Below are positions 38,914 to 48,446 of a stretch of DNA of 64,000 bases, one piece after another. Origin of the DNA: JBGAQP01 sp044220635 (GTDB taxonomy: Bacteria; Pseudomonadota; Gammaproteobacteria; Burkholderiales; Usitatibacteraceae); assembly GCA_044220635.1 (NCBI GenBank), contig JBGAQP010000011.1, positions 54,231 through 118,230 on the forward strand, given 5' to 3'. Under the pieces are notes generated by a model. It was not told the origin of the DNA and made no database searches. It saw only the letters and a program-made list of their open reading frames with translations. The number at the start of each line of letters is the position of its first letter. Position 1 is the stretch's first letter. Position numbers and translations under genes: made by a program.

Positions 38914-39761
38914 CGAAAAGCGCGCCGGGAAACGCCCCCATGCCGGCGAAGGCCGACCTCGCCGCACTGGCGCGCGAGATCCAGGATGCGCAGGACCGGG
39001 TGAGTCAGGTCGCACCATTCAGCTCGCGGTTCGGCGACTTCGACCTGCCCGCGGCGTACGCGGTCGCGGGCCTGGTGCATCGCGAGCGGATCCGGGAAGG
39101 TGCCGTGCCGGTGGGGCGCAAGATCGGATTCACCAATCCCGAGATCTGCGCGCTTTTCGGCGTGCGCGAGCCGATCTGGGCGCACGTCTACGACACCACG
39201 GTGGTCCGCGCGAGCGGCGCTCACGCCACCTGCAGTCTCGCGCGGTTCGCCGAGCCCAGGATCGAGCCGGAGATCGTGCTGCACTTCCGCGATCCGCCCC
39301 CGAAGGGCGGCGGCGTCGCGGAAATCCTCGCCTGCGTCGACTGGATCGCCCACGGCTTCGAGATCGTCCAGTGCCACTTTCCCGGCTGGAAGTTCCGCGC
39401 CGCGGATACCGTCGCGGACGGGTCCTTGCACGGCATGCTTCTGCTGGGCGAGCCGCGGCCGGTCGAGCGCCTCGGCCGGGGCCTCGCGCAGGCGCTGGAG
39501 CGCTTCTCCCTTTCGCTGTACTGCGACGCAGCGCTTCGCGAGACCGGCACCGGGGCGAACGTCATGGGCAGCCCGCTGCTCGCGATCGCGCACCTCGTCG
39601 CGGTCCTGGAGAAGCAGCCCGACGCCCTGCCGCTCCAGGCCGGGGAGCTCGTCACCACCGGCACGATCACGGCCGCCTTTCCCGTGACCGCCGGGCAGAG
39701 TTGGCGGACGGAAATCGGGGGGATCGGCCTTCCGGGGCTGTCGGTGGATTTCCTGGATTAG
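38910..39761 (+). CDS. 2-keto-4-pentenoate hydratase-like / fumarylacetoacetase-family protein
   Basis: 283 residues. VGRKIGFTNPEICALFGVREPIWAHVYD, the EPRIEPEIVLHF metal-binding strand, and VDWIAHGFEIVQCHFPGWKF match the MhpD-like hydratase group of the FAH superfamily. Translationally coupled to the VOC gene, which suggests a shared aromatic or keto-acid pathway (inference). Confidence 0.85.
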   Translation: MTKSAPGNAPMPAKADLAALAREIQDAQDRVSQVAPFSSRFGDFDLPAAYAVAGLVHRERIREGAVPVGRKIGFTNPEICALFGVREPIWAHVYDTTVVRASGAHATCSLARFAEPRIEPEIVLHFRDPPPKGGGVAEILACVDWIAHGFEIVQCHFPGWKFRAADTVADGSLHGMLLLGEPRPVERLGRGLAQALERFSLSLYCDAALRETGTGANVMGSPLLAIAHLVAVLEKQPDALPLQAGELVTTGTITAAFPVTAGQSWRTEIGGIGLPGLSVDFLD

Positions 39762-39787
39762 GCGCGCGGATACGGAGAGCTGGAACC

Positions 39788-40831
39788 ATGCGACTGCGGC
39801 GACTGCTCGGAACGCAATTCCCCGTCATCCAGGCCCCGATGGCGGGGGTGCAGGTCGGCGCGCTCACGGTGGCGGTCTCCAACGCGGGCGCCCTCGGGTC
39901 GCTGCCCTGCGCCATGCTCGACGTGCCGGCCATGCGCCAGGAGCTCGCGGCGATCCGCGCGCGGACCGACCGGCCGTTCAACGTGAACTTCTTCTGCCAC
40001 GAGCCGCCCGTGCCCGACGCCGCGCGCGAAGCCGCCTGGCGCAGGGCCCTCGCGCCCTACTACCGCGAATACGGGATCGACGCGGACGCCATTGCCGCGG
40101 GACCGGGGCGCATCCCCTTCGGGGCCGAGGCGGCGCAGGCGCTCGCGGAATTCCGCCCGCCCGTCGTGAGCTTCCATTTCGGCCTGCCTTCGGCCGAGCT
40201 CCTCGCGCGGGTGAGAAGCTGGGGCGCGAAGGTCCTCTCCTCGGCGACGACGGTGGAGGAAGCGCGCTGGCTCGAGGCGCAGGGCGTCGATGCCGTCATC
40301 GCGCAAGGGCTCGAGGCCGGCGGCCACCGCGGCATGTTCCTCACGGACGACCTCTCCACGCAGCTCGGGACCTTCGCGCTCGTCCCGCAGGTGGTGAAGG
40401 CGGTGCGGATCCCCGTGATCGCCGCCGGTGGCATCGCCGACGCGAAGGGTGTCGCGGCCGCGATGGCGCTGGGCGCGGCCGGCGTGCAGGTGGGCACGGC
40501 CTACCTGCTGTGCCCCGAGGTCACCACGAGCGCGGTGCACCGCGCGGCCCTGAAGAGCGACGCGGCCCGCGTGACGGCGCTGAGCAACCTCTTCACGGGC
40601 CGGCCCTCGCGCGGCATCGTGAACCGCCTCATGCGCGAGCTCGGCCCCATCGGCCGCGACGTGCCCGCGTTCCCGCTCGCCACCGCGGCCATCGCCCCGC
40701 TGCGCGCGAAGGCCGAGGGCGCCGGAAGCGGCGACTTCTCGCCGCTGTGGTCGAGCCAGAACGCGAGCGGCTGCAAGGAAGTGCCGGCGGCGGAGCTCAC
40801 GCGGGAGCTGGCGAGCGGGGTGCCGGCGTGA
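39788..40831 (+). CDS. Nitronate monooxygenase family protein
   Basis: 347 residues of a TIM-barrel FMN enzyme. GTQFPVIQAPMAG at the start, HFGLPSAELLARVRSWGAKVLSSATTVEEA, AQGLEAGGHRG and VIAAGGIADAKGVAAAMALGAAGVQVGTAYL are hallmark segments (each a separate conserved block). Oxidises nitronates or reduces enones. 26 bases after the hydratase-like gene. Confidence 0.9.
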   Translation: MRLRRLLGTQFPVIQAPMAGVQVGALTVAVSNAGALGSLPCAMLDVPAMRQELAAIRARTDRPFNVNFFCHEPPVPDAAREAAWRRALAPYYREYGIDADAIAAGPGRIPFGAEAAQALAEFRPPVVSFHFGLPSAELLARVRSWGAKVLSSATTVEEARWLEAQGVDAVIAQGLEAGGHRGMFLTDDLSTQLGTFALVPQVVKAVRIPVIAAGGIADAKGVAAAMALGAAGVQVGTAYLLCPEVTTSAVHRAALKSDAARVTALSNLFTGRPSRGIVNRLMRELGPIGRDVPAFPLATAAIAPLRAKAEGAGSGDFSPLWSSQNASGCKEVPAAELTRELASGVPA

Positions 40832-40847
40832 GGCGCGGGGCCCGGGC

Positions 40848-41348
40848 GTGAAGGCTCGCGAGGACCATCCGGCCGCCGCGGTGCTCTTCGGCGGCGGTGC
40901 GGCCGCCACCCTCGACATCGTCTACGCATTCGCCTCGCTCGCGCAGTACGGCCGCTCGCCGCTGTGGGTGCTGCAATCGGTCGCGAGCGGCTGGACCGGG
41001 GCGGATGCGTTCGCGAGCGGGATCGCGGGCGGGGTCCTCGGCTTCGCGTCGCACTACGCGATCCTGTTCGTCGCGGCGGCCCTCTACCTGGCCGCGAGCC
41101 GGCGATGGCCGCTGCTGCACGTCCAGGCCGTGGCCTGCGGCGCGCTGTTCGGCGTCCTCGTCTACCTGTTCATGAACTTCGCCGTCATTCCCCTTTCGGC
41201 GTTCCCGTACAAGCTCTCCTACCCCGCACCCCGGCTGATCGAGGGATTCGCCTCCCATGCCCTGCTCGTCGGCATTCCCATCGCCCTCGCGGTGCGGCGG
41301 TTCGCCGGCCGCCCCGGCTCCCGTTCCGGCGATGACGGCTCCCATTGA
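40848..41348 (+). CDS. Integral membrane protein
   Basis: 166 residues from GTG 40848 with four spans: about 10-30, 55-85, 92-115 and 128-148. YKLSYPAPRLIEGFASHALLVG is a likely conserved loop/span. Overlaps the next gene by 17 bases. Function unknown. Confidence 0.65.
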   Translation: MKAREDHPAAAVLFGGGAAATLDIVYAFASLAQYGRSPLWVLQSVASGWTGADAFASGIAGGVLGFASHYAILFVAAALYLAASRRWPLLHVQAVACGALFGVLVYLFMNFAVIPLSAFPYKLSYPAPRLIEGFASHALLVGIPIALAVRRFAGRPGSRSGDDGSH

Positions 41349-42381
41349 GATCGAGACCCCGCGGCTCGTCCTGCGGCAGTGGCGGGAGCGCGACCGCGAG
41401 CCGTTCGCCGCGATGAACGCGGACCCCGCGGTGATGGAATTCTTTCCTTCCCTCCAGACCCGCGAGGCAAGCGACGCGAGCATCGACGCCTGGCAGGCGC
41501 AGTTCGCGCGGCAGGGATGGAGCAACTGGGCCGCGGAGCTGCGCGAGACCGGCGCGTTCATCGGCTTCGTCGGCCTCAGCGTGCCGCGCCGTGTCCTGCC
41601 GTTCAGCCCCTGCGTCGAGATCGGCTGGCGGCTCGCACGCGCCCACTGGGGCCGTGGCTATGCCACCGAGGGCGCGCGCGCGGCGCTTCGCATGGGGTTC
41701 GAGCAGCTCGGTCTCGGCGAGATCGTGTCGTTCACGACCCTCGGAAACCTCCGGTCCCGCGCGGTGATGGAGCGAATCGGCATGCGCAACGCGAACGAGG
41801 ACTTCGAGCATCCGGCCGTGCCCGAGGGCCATGCGCTCAGATGGCATTGCCTCTATCGCATCGGCCGCGAGCAATGGCGCGCCGGCGTCCCGGTGGCGCT
41901 CGTCGATTACGACCCGTCGCGGATCGACGAGCTCGTGGCCCTGTGGCGCGAGAGCTTCGAGGCCGGCGTCGGCATCACCGATCCCCATCCCCTCGCCGAG
42001 CAGAAGGCGTACTTCCTCGAGAAGGTCCTCCCGCACCATGCGGTGCGCCTCGCGCTTTCGGGCGGCGAGCTCGTGGGCTTCGTGTCCGCGTCGCGGGAGT
42101 CGGTGGCCCAGCTCTACGTGCGCCGCGGGCTCGGGGGGCGCGGCATCGGTACCTTGATGCTCGACTGGGCGAAGGGCCGGAGCGGCGGCAGCCTCTGGCT
42201 GCACACCTTCGCCCGGAACGAGCGCGCCTGCCGCTTCTACGAGCGAAGCGGCTTCGTGGCGGTCGAGCGCGGCTTCGAGCCCTTCTGGCAGCTCGAGGAC
42301 GTCAGGTACCAGTGGGTATCGGCGGGAACGGCCCCATCGCCGGTCGCAGGCGGCAGTGGCGCCCGCGGCCGCGCGGGCTGA
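41332..42381 (+). CDS. Tandem GNAT acetyltransferase (two fused domains)
   Basis: 349 residues. Domain 1 (about 1-175) is RimJ-like, with ETPRLVLRQWRERD, EIGWRLARAHWGRGYATEGARAAL and VMERIGMRN. Domain 2 (about 185-335) is a second GNAT fold, with QLYVRRGLGGRGIGTLMLDWA and ACRFYERSGFVAVERGF. Such pairs are usually separate genes; here they are one reading frame with no stop. Confidence 0.85.
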   Translation: MTAPIEIETPRLVLRQWRERDREPFAAMNADPAVMEFFPSLQTREASDASIDAWQAQFARQGWSNWAAELRETGAFIGFVGLSVPRRVLPFSPCVEIGWRLARAHWGRGYATEGARAALRMGFEQLGLGEIVSFTTLGNLRSRAVMERIGMRNANEDFEHPAVPEGHALRWHCLYRIGREQWRAGVPVALVDYDPSRIDELVALWRESFEAGVGITDPHPLAEQKAYFLEKVLPHHAVRLALSGGELVGFVSASRESVAQLYVRRGLGGRGIGTLMLDWAKGRSGGSLWLHTFARNERACRFYERSGFVAVERGFEPFWQLEDVRYQWVSAGTAPSPVAGGSGARGRAG

Positions 42382-42442
42382 GCGTCACCACGCCGCTCGC
42401 GAGTCCGGCTCCCGTCGAGAGAGGCTCATTGAAACGGGTCGG

Positions 42443-43282
42443 TCAGCGCACCGGCGCGTGGGCACCCGGCCTCGCGGCGCAGGCCACCACGAACTCGCCC
42501 GGGATGCGGTAACCCCGGCCGTGGCGCCAGGGCGCGATCGCCTCGAGGTAGCGGCGGCGGACCTTCGAGCGCGCCGCACCGTCGAATCGCGACCAGGCGA
42601 GCGCGACCGGGCCGCCGAGGAAGGCGGCGTCGCAGGCCTCCTCCTCGTCGGCGTAGCCGATGGTCGCGGAAACGCGGTGCGACTCGAACGCCACGAACCC
42701 GGCCTCCGCGCATGCACGCTCGAGCGCGTCGCGCGATCCCAGCCCGAAGAAGAGCGGACACACCTCGCTCGACACCTCGGAGGCGACGATCGTGAGCACC
42801 GGCGACCATCCGCAGCGGCCGCGCTCGCCCCAGACCGCGACCGCGAGGCGCCCGCCCGGGCGCAGGACGCGGCGCATCTCGCGCAGCGCCTGCGCGGGGT
42901 CGGGGACGTACATGAGGCCCAGGGCGCAGAGGGCGACGTCGAAGCTCGCCTCGGCGAGCTCGAGCTTCTCGGCGCCCATGCGTTCGAAGCGCGCGTTCGC
43001 CACCTGGCGCACGTCGGCGCGGTGGCGGGCGAACGCCACCATCCGTCCGGAGAGGTCCACGCCGAGGACCGCGCCGCGCGGCCCGACGGCGCGGGCGGCG
43101 GCGAAGCTCACGAGCCCCGTGCCGCACGCGACGTCGAGCACGCGCTCGCCGGGGCCGGGCGCGGCGCAGGCGAGCAGCCTCGCGTGCGCGGCCGCGACCT
43201 GCGCCTGCCACAGCGGCTCGTAGGCCTCCACGGCGAGGTCCCAGCCGTAGCGCTGGACCCGGCGTTGCACGCGTGCATCCAT
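42443..43282 (-). CDS. SAM-dependent methyltransferase
   Basis: 279 residues. RVLDVACGTGLVSFAAARAVG (motif I), VLGVDLSGRMVAFAR, a SFDVALCALGLMYVPDP segment and LRPGGRLAVAVWG give a class I, UbiE-type fold. ATGA overlap with the upstream vanadium-haloperoxidase-like gene places it in that operon. Confidence 0.88.
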   Translation of the reverse strand: MDARVQRRVQRYGWDLAVEAYEPLWQAQVAAAHARLLACAAPGPGERVLDVACGTGLVSFAAARAVGPRGAVLGVDLSGRMVAFARHRADVRQVANARFERMGAEKLELAEASFDVALCALGLMYVPDPAQALREMRRVLRPGGRLAVAVWGERGRCGWSPVLTIVASEVSSEVCPLFFGLGSRDALERACAEAGFVAFESHRVSATIGYADEEEACDAAFLGGPVALAWSRFDGAARSKVRRRYLEAIAPWRHGRGYRIPGEFVVACAARPGAHAPVR

Positions 43283-44499
43283 CAGTGCAGGGCGTACTTG
43301 CGCACCGACAGCGCGCCGATCCGGCGGCCCATCGCGAGGCCGGTGTCGGCGGAGAAGCGGTAGTGGATGCCCTCGTAGACGCGCGCGTCGGCCACTTCCT
43401 GCATGAAGTCGGTCACGCTCGTCCAGCGCCGCGTCGCGCCCTTCGCCGTGGGGCTCCGCGTCTCGAGGACGGGTGAGGGCCCCGCGCCGATCTCGGCCTG
43501 CAGCACCGCGCCGACCGCGCCCGCGAGGATCGCGTGGGCGCTCGGGTACTCCGGGTGCATCGGCGCCTCGCTGAAGGGCGTCCACGACGCGTCGATCGCG
43601 GTCGCCTCGTTGCCGTCGAGGTCCGCGTTGCGGATCGCCGTGACCGGGCGCCAGAAGTGGTAGTGGTACTTCGCCTCGAACACGGCGATCAGCGCGTCGT
43701 CCATCGCCTGGGAGGCCGCGGCGTAGAGGCGCGCGTTCTGCGTGGCCTCGCGTCCCGGCTGGCCCGCCACCGAGTGCACGACGCCGTGGTAGATCGCCGG
43801 CAGCGAGTATTCCCAGAAGCGCGCGATCTCGGTCTGCGCGGGGCTGCGCCGCGCGCTCGCCTTCGCGCCGATCTCGCGGACCTCGTTGTAGTCGCGCGCC
43901 CAGTCCCCGCTCGCGAGCGCCGGCGGCGGATCGGGGCGGACCTGCTCCGGGCTCGCGAGGAGCCAGGGCTTGCGCTTCGCCCAGTGCGGGACGGCCGGGG
44001 CCGCGGTCGGCACGTAGCGGCCCGGGGCGGCGTGGGGCCGGTAGGCGACGGGGGTGCCCGCGCCGTCGTCGGCGCGCGCGGCGAGCACCGCCTCGGCGGC
44101 CTTCTCGCCGGCGGCGATGCCCGCGGCTTTCGCGGGCCCGTCGGCAATGCGCCCGAGCGCGGCGCGGTACGCGCCCTCGATCGAGGCCTGCTGCGCGGGC
44201 ATCAGCCGCGAGAACGCGACGCGGTGCGCGGCCGCGATGGCCGCGTCGACCGAGGCGTCCGCGGGCGCGGAAAGCGCGAGCCCGGCGTCGGGATAGCGGC
44301 GCGTGATCGCGTTCGCGGCCTCGTAGGCGGCGGTCTGGACGATCGCCATCACGCGGACGGCGGGCGGCGTGCCGAGCTTCGACTCCGCGACGATCTCGGC
44401 GGACCTGAGGTTCCAGTCCGTGACGGCGTCGGCGCGCGCGGGTTGGGCAAAGGCGGCGAGGAGCGAGGCCGCGAGGAGGGTTCGGGTGGCGTTTCGCAT
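43282..44499 (-). CDS. Vanadium-dependent haloperoxidase-like / PAP2-superfamily secreted protein
   Basis: 405 residues with a signal peptide ending PARADA. The vanadate/phosphate-binding residues are seen in YHYHFWRPVTAIR (Lys/Arg), HPEYPSAHA (Ser-His) and RVYEGIHYRFS (Arg/His). Members oxidise halides with peroxide or act as phosphatases. It sits between two methyltransferase genes in one operon. Confidence 0.85.
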   Translation of the reverse strand: MRNATRTLLAASLLAAFAQPARADAVTDWNLRSAEIVAESKLGTPPAVRVMAIVQTAAYEAANAITRRYPDAGLALSAPADASVDAAIAAAHRVAFSRLMPAQQASIEGAYRAALGRIADGPAKAAGIAAGEKAAEAVLAARADDGAGTPVAYRPHAAPGRYVPTAAPAVPHWAKRKPWLLASPEQVRPDPPPALASGDWARDYNEVREIGAKASARRSPAQTEIARFWEYSLPAIYHGVVHSVAGQPGREATQNARLYAAASQAMDDALIAVFEAKYHYHFWRPVTAIRNADLDGNEATAIDASWTPFSEAPMHPEYPSAHAILAGAVGAVLQAEIGAGPSPVLETRSPTAKGATRRWTSVTDFMQEVADARVYEGIHYRFSADTGLAMGRRIGALSVRKYALH

Positions 44500-44526
44500 G
44501 GTCGGTCTTCCCGTGTGAAGGGCGGC

Positions 44527-45339
44527 TCAGCGCCGCGTGACGACGACTTCGAGGTATTCGCTCGGCACGACGAGCGAGCCGGGGCCGGCGCGATTGAGGC
44601 TCTGGAGGAGCTCCGCGAGCTCGCGGTCGAGGATCGCGGCCTTCTCGGCGGGGAGCGCGGCGAACGCCTTGTGCACCGGGCCGTACCAGGTGCGGAAGAC
44701 CTCGATGAAGTGCGCCGCGGAGCGGTAGCGGAAGTTGAAGACGCGCTCGGTCGCCTCGATCTTCGCGGCGGATTTTCCGAAGAGCGTGTGCAGGTGCGCC
44801 TCGGTCCCCCAGAGCGCCGGGGACTGCACGCCCGGGGGCGGGGGAAGGTGGCGGCCGAGGATCTTGAACATCCGCCCGACGAGGCTTTCGGGCGTCCAGT
44901 TGGCGAGCCCGATGCGCCCGCCGGGCCGGCACACGCGCGCGAGCTCGGAGGCCGCGCGCGGCTGGTCGGGGGAGAACATCACGCCGAAGGTGGAGAGCAC
45001 GGCGTCGAAGCTCGCGTCGGCGAAGGGCAGCGCCTCGGCGTCTGCCACCTGGAAGACGATGTCCAGGCCCTCGGCGCTCGCGCGCCGGCCGCCGCGGTCG
45101 AGCAGGGCGTCGACGTAGTCGGTGGAAGTGACGCGTCCGCCGCGGCGGGCGGCGGCGAGCGTCGCGTTGCCGTTGCCGGCGGCGACGTCGAGCACGCGCT
45201 CGTCCCAGCGCAGGTCGCAGGCCTCGGCGAGCAGCTCGCCGACGACCTGCAGGGTGGTGCCGATCACGGCGTAGTCGCCGCTCGCCCAGGCGGCCTGCTG
45301 GCGGGTCTTGAGGGCGGCGAAATCGGTCGGTGCGTTCAT
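44527..45339 (-). CDS. SAM-dependent methyltransferase
   Basis: 270 residues from ATG 45339. RVLDVAAGNGNATLAAARRGG, VTSTDYVDALLDRG and FQVADAEALPFADASFDAV give the class I motifs. First gene of the minus-strand operon; ends 27 bases before the haloperoxidase-like gene. The upstream 266-base gap (45340-45605) holds no recognisable site. Confidence 0.87.
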   Translation of the reverse strand: MNAPTDFAALKTRQQAAWASGDYAVIGTTLQVVGELLAEACDLRWDERVLDVAAGNGNATLAAARRGGRVTSTDYVDALLDRGGRRASAEGLDIVFQVADAEALPFADASFDAVLSTFGVMFSPDQPRAASELARVCRPGGRIGLANWTPESLVGRMFKILGRHLPPPPGVQSPALWGTEAHLHTLFGKSAAKIEATERVFNFRYRSAAHFIEVFRTWYGPVHKAFAALPAEKAAILDRELAELLQSLNRAGPGSLVVPSEYLEVVVTRR

Positions 45340-45605
45340 CGGGGTGTTCCTTTCGGGGGAAGTGGGTCGGGACGCCTTGTGGCGAGGCCGCAGTGAACCG
45401 CGCCGGGGCCGCGCGCGTCCTGTCCCGCCGTCGCCTTTGCCTGCCCGATCGTCCCCGATCGGCCCGGCGACCGCGCGGGGCTTGCCGCGCGTCCGGGATT
45501 GCTGTCCCGGCGTCCGGGACGCGCCCCGCGGAAGCGGCCGGCGCTTGGCCTCGCGCGGCAACGCGATCACAATGGGCGCCTTCCAAATCCCGGCGAGGCC
45601 CCGCG

Positions 45606-46139
45606 ATGGCCCTCGAAGAAGTCGGCGCCGCCGTGCGGCGCGCAAGGGCGGTGCTCGAGCGGCGCCCCGACATGGGGCTGCACGACGACGCGCCCGCCTC
45701 CGCCCGCTGGGAGGGCGGCACGCGCATCGTCGCGAGCCATGCGAACGGAACCCAGGTGGTCACCGACATGCCCGCGGAGCTCGGCGGCGGCGGCGATCGC
45801 GTGACGCCGGGCTGGATGTTCCGCGCCGGGTTCGCCTCCTGCGCCGCCACGAGCATCGCCATCCACGCGGCGGAGGAAGGCATCGAGCTCACGGCGCTCG
45901 AGGTGGTCGCGGGCAGCCGCTCCGACACGCGCGGCCTGCTGGGGATGTCGGAGCCCTCGGGCGAGCGGGTGTACGCCGGGCCGGGCGACGTGCGCCTGCG
46001 CGTGCGCATCGCGGCCCGCGGCGCGAGGCCCGGGCGGCTGCACGCGCTCGTCGAGAGGAGCCTGCGCTGCTCGCCCATCCCCAACGCCGTGGAGCGCGCC
46101 TTGCCCGTGGCGATCGCGATCGACGTGGAGGCCGGTTGA
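45606..46139 (+). CDS. OsmC-family protein
   Basis: 177 residues. AGFASCAATSIAIHAAEEGIEL carries the conserved redox cysteine region, with the VTPGWMF segment before it and a C-terminal CSPIPNAVERAL with the second cysteine. A peroxide-reducing or thiol-stress role is likely. Overlaps the AraC gene by one base. Confidence 0.86.
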   Translation: MALEEVGAAVRRARAVLERRPDMGLHDDAPASARWEGGTRIVASHANGTQVVTDMPAELGGGGDRVTPGWMFRAGFASCAATSIAIHAAEEGIELTALEVVAGSRSDTRGLLGMSEPSGERVYAGPGDVRLRVRIAARGARPGRLHALVERSLRCSPIPNAVERALPVAIAIDVEAG

Positions 46140-47107
46140 TGGACGCGCTCTCCGAGACGCTGCGCGTCGTGCGCCTGGTGGGCGCGATCTTCATCCGCGG
46201 GCGCTTCACCGCGCCCTGGTGCTACCACTCGCCGCCCGCGGACGCGGCCGCCCCCGTGCTCGAGCCGGGCGCCGAGCGCGTGGTGATCTTCCACCTCATC
46301 ACCGAGGGCGAGTGCGTCGTCGAGATGCAGGGCCAGCCGCCGATGAACCTCGTCGCGGGCGACGTCGTCGTCTTTCCCCAGGGCGACGAGCACCGCATGG
46401 GCTCCGAGCCGGGGCTCGCGCCCGCGAAGGGGCAGAGCCTCGAGAGGCTGCTCAAGAGGCGCCCTCGCGAGCTTGTCTACGGCGGCGGCGGCAAGGTGAC
46501 GCGGCTCGTGTGCGGCTACCTCGCGTGCGACGCGCGCCTCGCGCGGATGCTCCTCGGGGGGCTGCCGCCGATCGTGCGCGTGAACGTCCGCGGGTCGAGC
46601 GCGGGCGCCTGGCTCGAGGCATCGCTGCAATACGCGCTCGCCGAGGCGCGCTCGCCGCGCCCGGGCGGCGCGGGCGTGCTCGCGAAGCTCTCCGAGGTGC
46701 TCTTCATCGAGGTGCTGCGCCTCTACATGGACGAGCAGGGGCCCGGGCGCACGGGCTGGCTCGCGGGCGTGCGCGACCGCATCGTCGGCGCGGCGCTCGG
46801 CGCCATCCACTCCCGCCCGGCCCACGCGTGGACGATCGAGGAGCTCGCGCGCGCGGCCGGCAGCTCGCGCTCGGTCCTCGCCGAGCGCTTCCAGCTCCTG
46901 GTGGGCGCCGCTCCCATCCAGTACCTGACGCAGTGGCGCATGATGCTCGCGGCGAGCCTGCTGTGCCGCAGCGACGCGCCGCTTTCGCGGATCGCCGAGG
47001 ACGTGGGGTACCAGACGGACACGGCGTTCAGCCGCGCCTTCCGGCGCGAGTACGGCGCGCCGCCCGCGGCCTGGCGCCGCAGCCGCGCCCGGCAGCCGGT
47101 GAATTGA
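46139..47107 (+). CDS. AraC-family regulator with cupin domain
   Basis: 322 residues. The N-terminal cupin has FHLITEGECVVEM and LVAGDVVVFPQGDEH; the C-terminal double helix-turn-helix has WTIEELARAAGSSRSVLAERF and PLSRIAEDVGYQTDTAFSRAFRREYGAPP. Probably regulates the OsmC gene upstream. Confidence 0.92.
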   Translation: MDALSETLRVVRLVGAIFIRGRFTAPWCYHSPPADAAAPVLEPGAERVVIFHLITEGECVVEMQGQPPMNLVAGDVVVFPQGDEHRMGSEPGLAPAKGQSLERLLKRRPRELVYGGGGKVTRLVCGYLACDARLARMLLGGLPPIVRVNVRGSSAGAWLEASLQYALAEARSPRPGGAGVLAKLSEVLFIEVLRLYMDEQGPGRTGWLAGVRDRIVGAALGAIHSRPAHAWTIEELARAAGSSRSVLAERFQLLVGAAPIQYLTQWRMMLAASLLCRSDAPLSRIAEDVGYQTDTAFSRAFRREYGAPPAAWRRSRARQPVN

Positions 47108-47517
47108 GCGCCCGGCTCGCCGCGCTGCTCGCCGCGGCCGCCGTCGCGGCCGGTTGCCAGTACGCCTTCAGCGACGTGGCCACGCGCATCCGCTACGCGC
47201 TCGCCGAGGAGCAGGCGAGGCTGCAGTCTTCCCGCGACGAAACCGCGACGCTCGCCATCGACCCCGACCATTGGCCCGACGGCTGCCCGCGGGGCGCGGG
47301 CTACCGGCTGACGATCTCGCCCTACAAGGGCGGCAAGCAGGTGCCGGTCGGCGACATCGACGTGCGATGCAAGGGCGGCCGGCACTACTACACCGGGCTC
47401 GGCTCCGAGCAGATCCGCATCGCCCGGGAGATGGCCGTCGAGAAGAAGGCGGGCGAAGCGGTGCGGATCACGCTTCGCAAGACCGACTCGGGCGTCGAGA
47501 TCGTGGAGCTGGAATGA
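47104..47517 (+). CDS. Putative lipoprotein
   Basis: 137 residues from TTG 47104, overlapping the AraC stop. Lipobox AAVAAGC with Cys at about residue 18. The mature part has two CxxC-free cysteines and a C-terminal strand (AVRITLRKTDSGVEIVELE). Function unknown. Confidence 0.65.
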   Translation: MSARLAALLAAAAVAAGCQYAFSDVATRIRYALAEEQARLQSSRDETATLAIDPDHWPDGCPRGAGYRLTISPYKGGKQVPVGDIDVRCKGGRHYYTGLGSEQIRIAREMAVEKKAGEAVRITLRKTDSGVEIVELE

Positions 47518-48044
47518 CGGCCGGCTCGGAGAGCGTCTTTCCCCTGGAAGGCGGCTGCGACTGCCGCTTCGTGCGCTACCGGATGGAGACCCGGCCGCTC
47601 TTCGTGCACTGCTGCCATTGCCGCTGGTGCCAGCGCGAGTCGGGCGCTTCCTTCGCGCTGAACGCGATGATCGAGTCGGAGCGGGTCACGGTGCTCTCGG
47701 GCGAGCCGGAGCTCGTCGACACGCCCTCCGCGAGCGGGCTGGGGCAGCGAATCGCGCGCTGCCCGAAGTGCCGCATCGCGCTGTGGAGCCATTACGCGGG
47801 CGCGGGCCCCGCCGTGCGCTTCGTCCGCGTCGGCACGCTCGACGAGCCCGACCACCTGCCGCCCGACATCCACATCTTCACGGCGTCCCGGCAGCCCTGG
47901 GTCGTGATCCCGCCGGGCGTCCCGGCGGTTCCCGGGTACTATGACCGCGAGAAATTCTGGCCCGCCGAAAGCCTCGAGAGGCGGCGCGCGATCCTGCCGC
48001 GGATCGAGGCGCACCAGGCGAAGCTTCGCGGCGCGAAGCCCTGA
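47514..48044 (+). CDS. GFA-family protein
   Basis: 176 residues, ATGA overlap with the lipoprotein. GGCDCRFVRYRM, VHCCHCRWCQRESGASF and ARCPKCRIALWSHY bear the zinc cysteines; DIHIFTASRQPWVVIP is the usual GFA end. Third GFA gene in the window. Confidence 0.88.
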   Translation: MTAGSESVFPLEGGCDCRFVRYRMETRPLFVHCCHCRWCQRESGASFALNAMIESERVTVLSGEPELVDTPSASGLGQRIARCPKCRIALWSHYAGAGPAVRFVRVGTLDEPDHLPPDIHIFTASRQPWVVIPPGVPAVPGYYDREKFWPAESLERRRAILPRIEAHQAKLRGAKP

Positions 48045-48084
48045 CCCCGGGACCGGTTCCCGTTCGAACGCCAAAGGAGACGTC

Positions 48085-48432
48085 ATGAAGCAAGCCATCG
48101 CCCGCGCCCGCCGGGCTCGCCAACTCGCCACGGGCTTCCTCGCGGCCGCCGTCGCGTTCGCGCCGGGCCTCGCGGGCGCCGCGGACGCCGCCCTCGCGGC
48201 CCCGCTGTGCGGCGCGCTGAAGAAGGTCCTGCCGCAGGTCCGCGGGTTCAAGCCCGAAGGGGCCCGCGCCCAGCTCGTGATGGAGGTCGCGGAGGTCTTC
48301 GATTACGACCGCGACAAGCTCCGGAGGGCGAGGCTGGAGGGCGACGCGGCGACGGCCGCCTCGTGCCCGAAGGAGCGCGAGTCGATGCTCGGCATCACGA
48401 AGGCGAAGTCGCTCGCCGAGGCGCTCGGCTGA
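48085..48432 (+). CDS. Secreted hypothetical protein
   Basis: 115 residues with a long signal peptide (about 1-33, AGAADA). The mature domain has APLCGALKKVLPQVRG and two cysteines that could pair. AAAGGAG lies 5 bases before the ATG. No family recognised. Confidence 0.6.
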   Translation: MKQAIARARRARQLATGFLAAAVAFAPGLAGAADAALAAPLCGALKKVLPQVRGFKPEGARAQLVMEVAEVFDYDRDKLRRARLEGDAATAASCPKERESMLGITKAKSLAEALG

Positions 48433-48446
48433 GCCCCGGGGGCGCG

